Assembly (NCBI GenBank): GCA_025997935.1
Contig: BNVG01000106.1
Span: forward strand, 1 to 6,907
Source: Synergistales bacterium
Lineage (GTDB): Bacteria; Synergistota; Synergistia; Synergistales; Aminobacteriaceae
Direction of reading: 5' to 3'
DNA length: 6,907 nt
In this document: positions 5,824 to 6,907 of the stretch, one piece after another
Numbering within the stretch: the first letter of the stretch is position 1
Layout of the letters: every line of letters begins with the position of its first letter
Program-made: the position numbers and the translations under genes
The notes under the pieces: model-generated
Databases searched by the model: none
Told to the model about the DNA's origin: nothing
The model's input: only the letters and a program-made list of their open reading frames with translations

Positions 5824-6907
5824 TTACATAGAAGGAAAAATATCTATTATAGTGACTTCGGGAGGCGCGAGGAACCTCATTGGCGGCCCCCAGAACCCCG
5901 TGCCGTTGCTCACATAGACAAGGCCCCCGTCCTCGCGCTTCGACAATCCCTGTATGCTTTTGTTGACGCGGGCCGCTACGTAGGTGAACGGCCATATCTG
6001 ACCTCCGTGGGTGTGCCCGGAAAGCTGGAGGTCAAATTTGCCGACAGTCCCGGCGACGACGTGCGGGCGATGCTTCAGAAGTATAAGAGGCTCTTTGTTT
6101 TTGCGGGAGAAGTCTATTCCTTCCGGCAGAGTCTCCTCGCCGAAGAATCTGCCCATTCTGGCTGGGTCGTCGAAGCCGACTATCACGAGCCCCGCCACTT
6201 CCGTTCGCGCGTCGCGCAAAACCGTCAGCCCCGCGCGTTTCATAAAATCGACGGCCTGCCTTATGCCGCTGTAAAAATCGTGATTCCCCGTGACGACGAA
6301 CGCTCCGTATTTGGCGCCGTGTCCGCGCAGAAGCTCGGCCTCACGATCCCGTCCGTCCATATTCCCGTCCACAAGGTCTCCGCCTATCATTAAAATATCC
6401 GGCTTCGATTCCCGCACTAAAGCCATGACACGCTCCAAGCGGCTGAGCGTGTAGACGCCGCCGAGGTGAATATCCGTCAGAAAGGCTATTCTGACACGCT
6501 CCACTCCCTCGGGCAACGGCAGCTCTACCGATACGTCGACCCTACGGACGTTCCAGGCCTCGTAGAAGCTGTAAATCACGACAATGGCTATGGCGAGAAG
6601 CGTGAAGGGCACACACCGGCGCGGGGCGAAAAAGCGGCCTCTGAGCGCCGAACCCGTAGCGGCGTCTATTATCCGCATAGCGAAGGCCCCCATATCCATT
6701 ATGAAAAATCCGAGGCACGCAAGGCCGACTATGGCAAGCCATGTGAATGACAGGACAAATATCACCTCGCCCGCGCGCCCTGAGAACAGCCCCGCGCGGG
6801 AGGCAAAAGGTAAAATCGCCCATATCAGCGCAAAGCACAGATAAATCCAGTTCCAGACCCCCGGAGCGAAGCCCGAGCGCAGTTTGAGATAGATATATAT
6901 ATTGGAA
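5824..6907 (-). CDS. Membrane-anchored metallophosphoesterase (YkuE/YaeI-like), N-terminus outside window
   Basis: The frame stays open to the right edge, giving 360 visible residues. The GTG at 6765 is internal, because the 47 codons upstream of it encode more of the same hydrophobic domain (for example NWIYLCFALIWAILPFAS). Membrane segments lie at about residues 19-35, 49-72 and 101-117 of the visible part. The C-terminal calcineurin-like domain (PF00149) has all expected metal-site motifs: LTDIHLGG (D145, H147), GGDLVDG (175-181), GNHD (207-210), LKHRPH (277-282) and SGHTHGGQIWPF (296-307), then the family ending GFWGPPMRFLAPPE. This is the COG1408 group, which includes YkuE; the chlamydial UDP-diacylglucosamine hydrolase LpxG is related. 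It is a metal-dependent phosphoesterase, perhaps acting on a lipid-linked or nucleotide-sugar substrate, but the substrate cannot be decided here. A probable intrinsic terminator follows directly. Confidence 0.92.
   Translation of the reverse strand, partial: SNIYIYLKLRSGFAPGVWNWIYLCFALIWAILPFASRAGLFSGRAGEVIFVLSFTWLAIVGLACLGFFIMDMGAFAMRIIDAATGSALRGRFFAPRRCVPFTLLAIAIVVIYSFYEAWNVRRVDVSVELPLPEGVERVRIAFLTDIHLGGVYTLSRLERVMALVRESKPDILMIGGDLVDGNMDGRDREAELLRGHGAKYGAFVVTGNHDFYSGIRQAVDFMKRAGLTVLRDARTEVAGLVIVGFDDPARMGRFFGEETLPEGIDFSRKNKEPLILLKHRPHVVAGTVGKFDLQLSGHTHGGQIWPFTYVAARVNKSIQGLSKREDGGLVYVSNGTGFWGPPMRFLAPPEVTIIDIFPSM

Noticed and set aside
5731..6393. 220-codon open frame on the plus strand
   Set aside because: It is antisense to the metallophosphoesterase and the terminator region, with no domain and no ribosome site; it is a shadow of a strongly supported gene.
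6765..6765. GTG at 6765 as the start of the metallophosphoesterase
   Set aside because: The frame is open to the window edge and the upstream codons encode family-like membrane sequence, so the true start lies outside the window.

Overview
The window holds seven protein-coding genes and very little non-coding DNA. It looks like an ordinary chromosomal segment of a diderm-type bacterium with moderate to high G+C. Isoleucine is often encoded by ATA despite the G+C-rich third positions elsewhere. Together with the gene content, this makes me think of an anaerobe such as a Synergistota member, but that is a low-confidence guess and no marker gene is present. I see no RNA genes, insertion sequences, CRISPR arrays, phage genes or attachment sites.

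Left half (positions 1-3553, + strand): a tight run of four genes that reads as one operon entering from the left. It comprises the C-terminal end of one AI-2E-family membrane transporter, a second complete AI-2E-family transporter 3 bases later, a seven-cysteine C_GCAxxG_C_C-type putative redox protein, and a flavin-dependent CoA-disulfide/persulfide reductase fused to a C-terminal rhodanese domain. The last two genes overlap by an ATGA, so they are probably translationally coupled. My reading is a thiol/sulfane-sulfur redox module travelling with a pair of membrane transporters; the link between transport and redox is inference.

Right half (positions 3545-6907, - strand): three genes read leftwards. 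A membrane-anchored metallophosphoesterase (its N-terminus lies beyond the right edge) is followed by a probable intrinsic terminator, a short-form Ppx/GppA phosphatase, and a PAS-GGDEF diguanylate cyclase with an intact catalytic motif and an intact inhibitory I-site. A weak sigma-70-like promoter can be drawn in the 95-base gap before the cyclase. This side concerns phosphate-ester and nucleotide second-messenger chemistry (polyphosphate or pppGpp, and c-di-GMP).

The two transcription units converge: the reductase and cyclase coding regions overlap tail to tail by 9 bases, with no terminator between them. A perfect 10-base inverted repeat lies inside the rhodanese active-site region about 90 bases before the reductase stop. 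I found no strong evidence of a wholly new system. The most interesting points are the transporter-pair/thiol-redox operon, the convergent overlap with its internal hairpin, and the start sites that need correcting.
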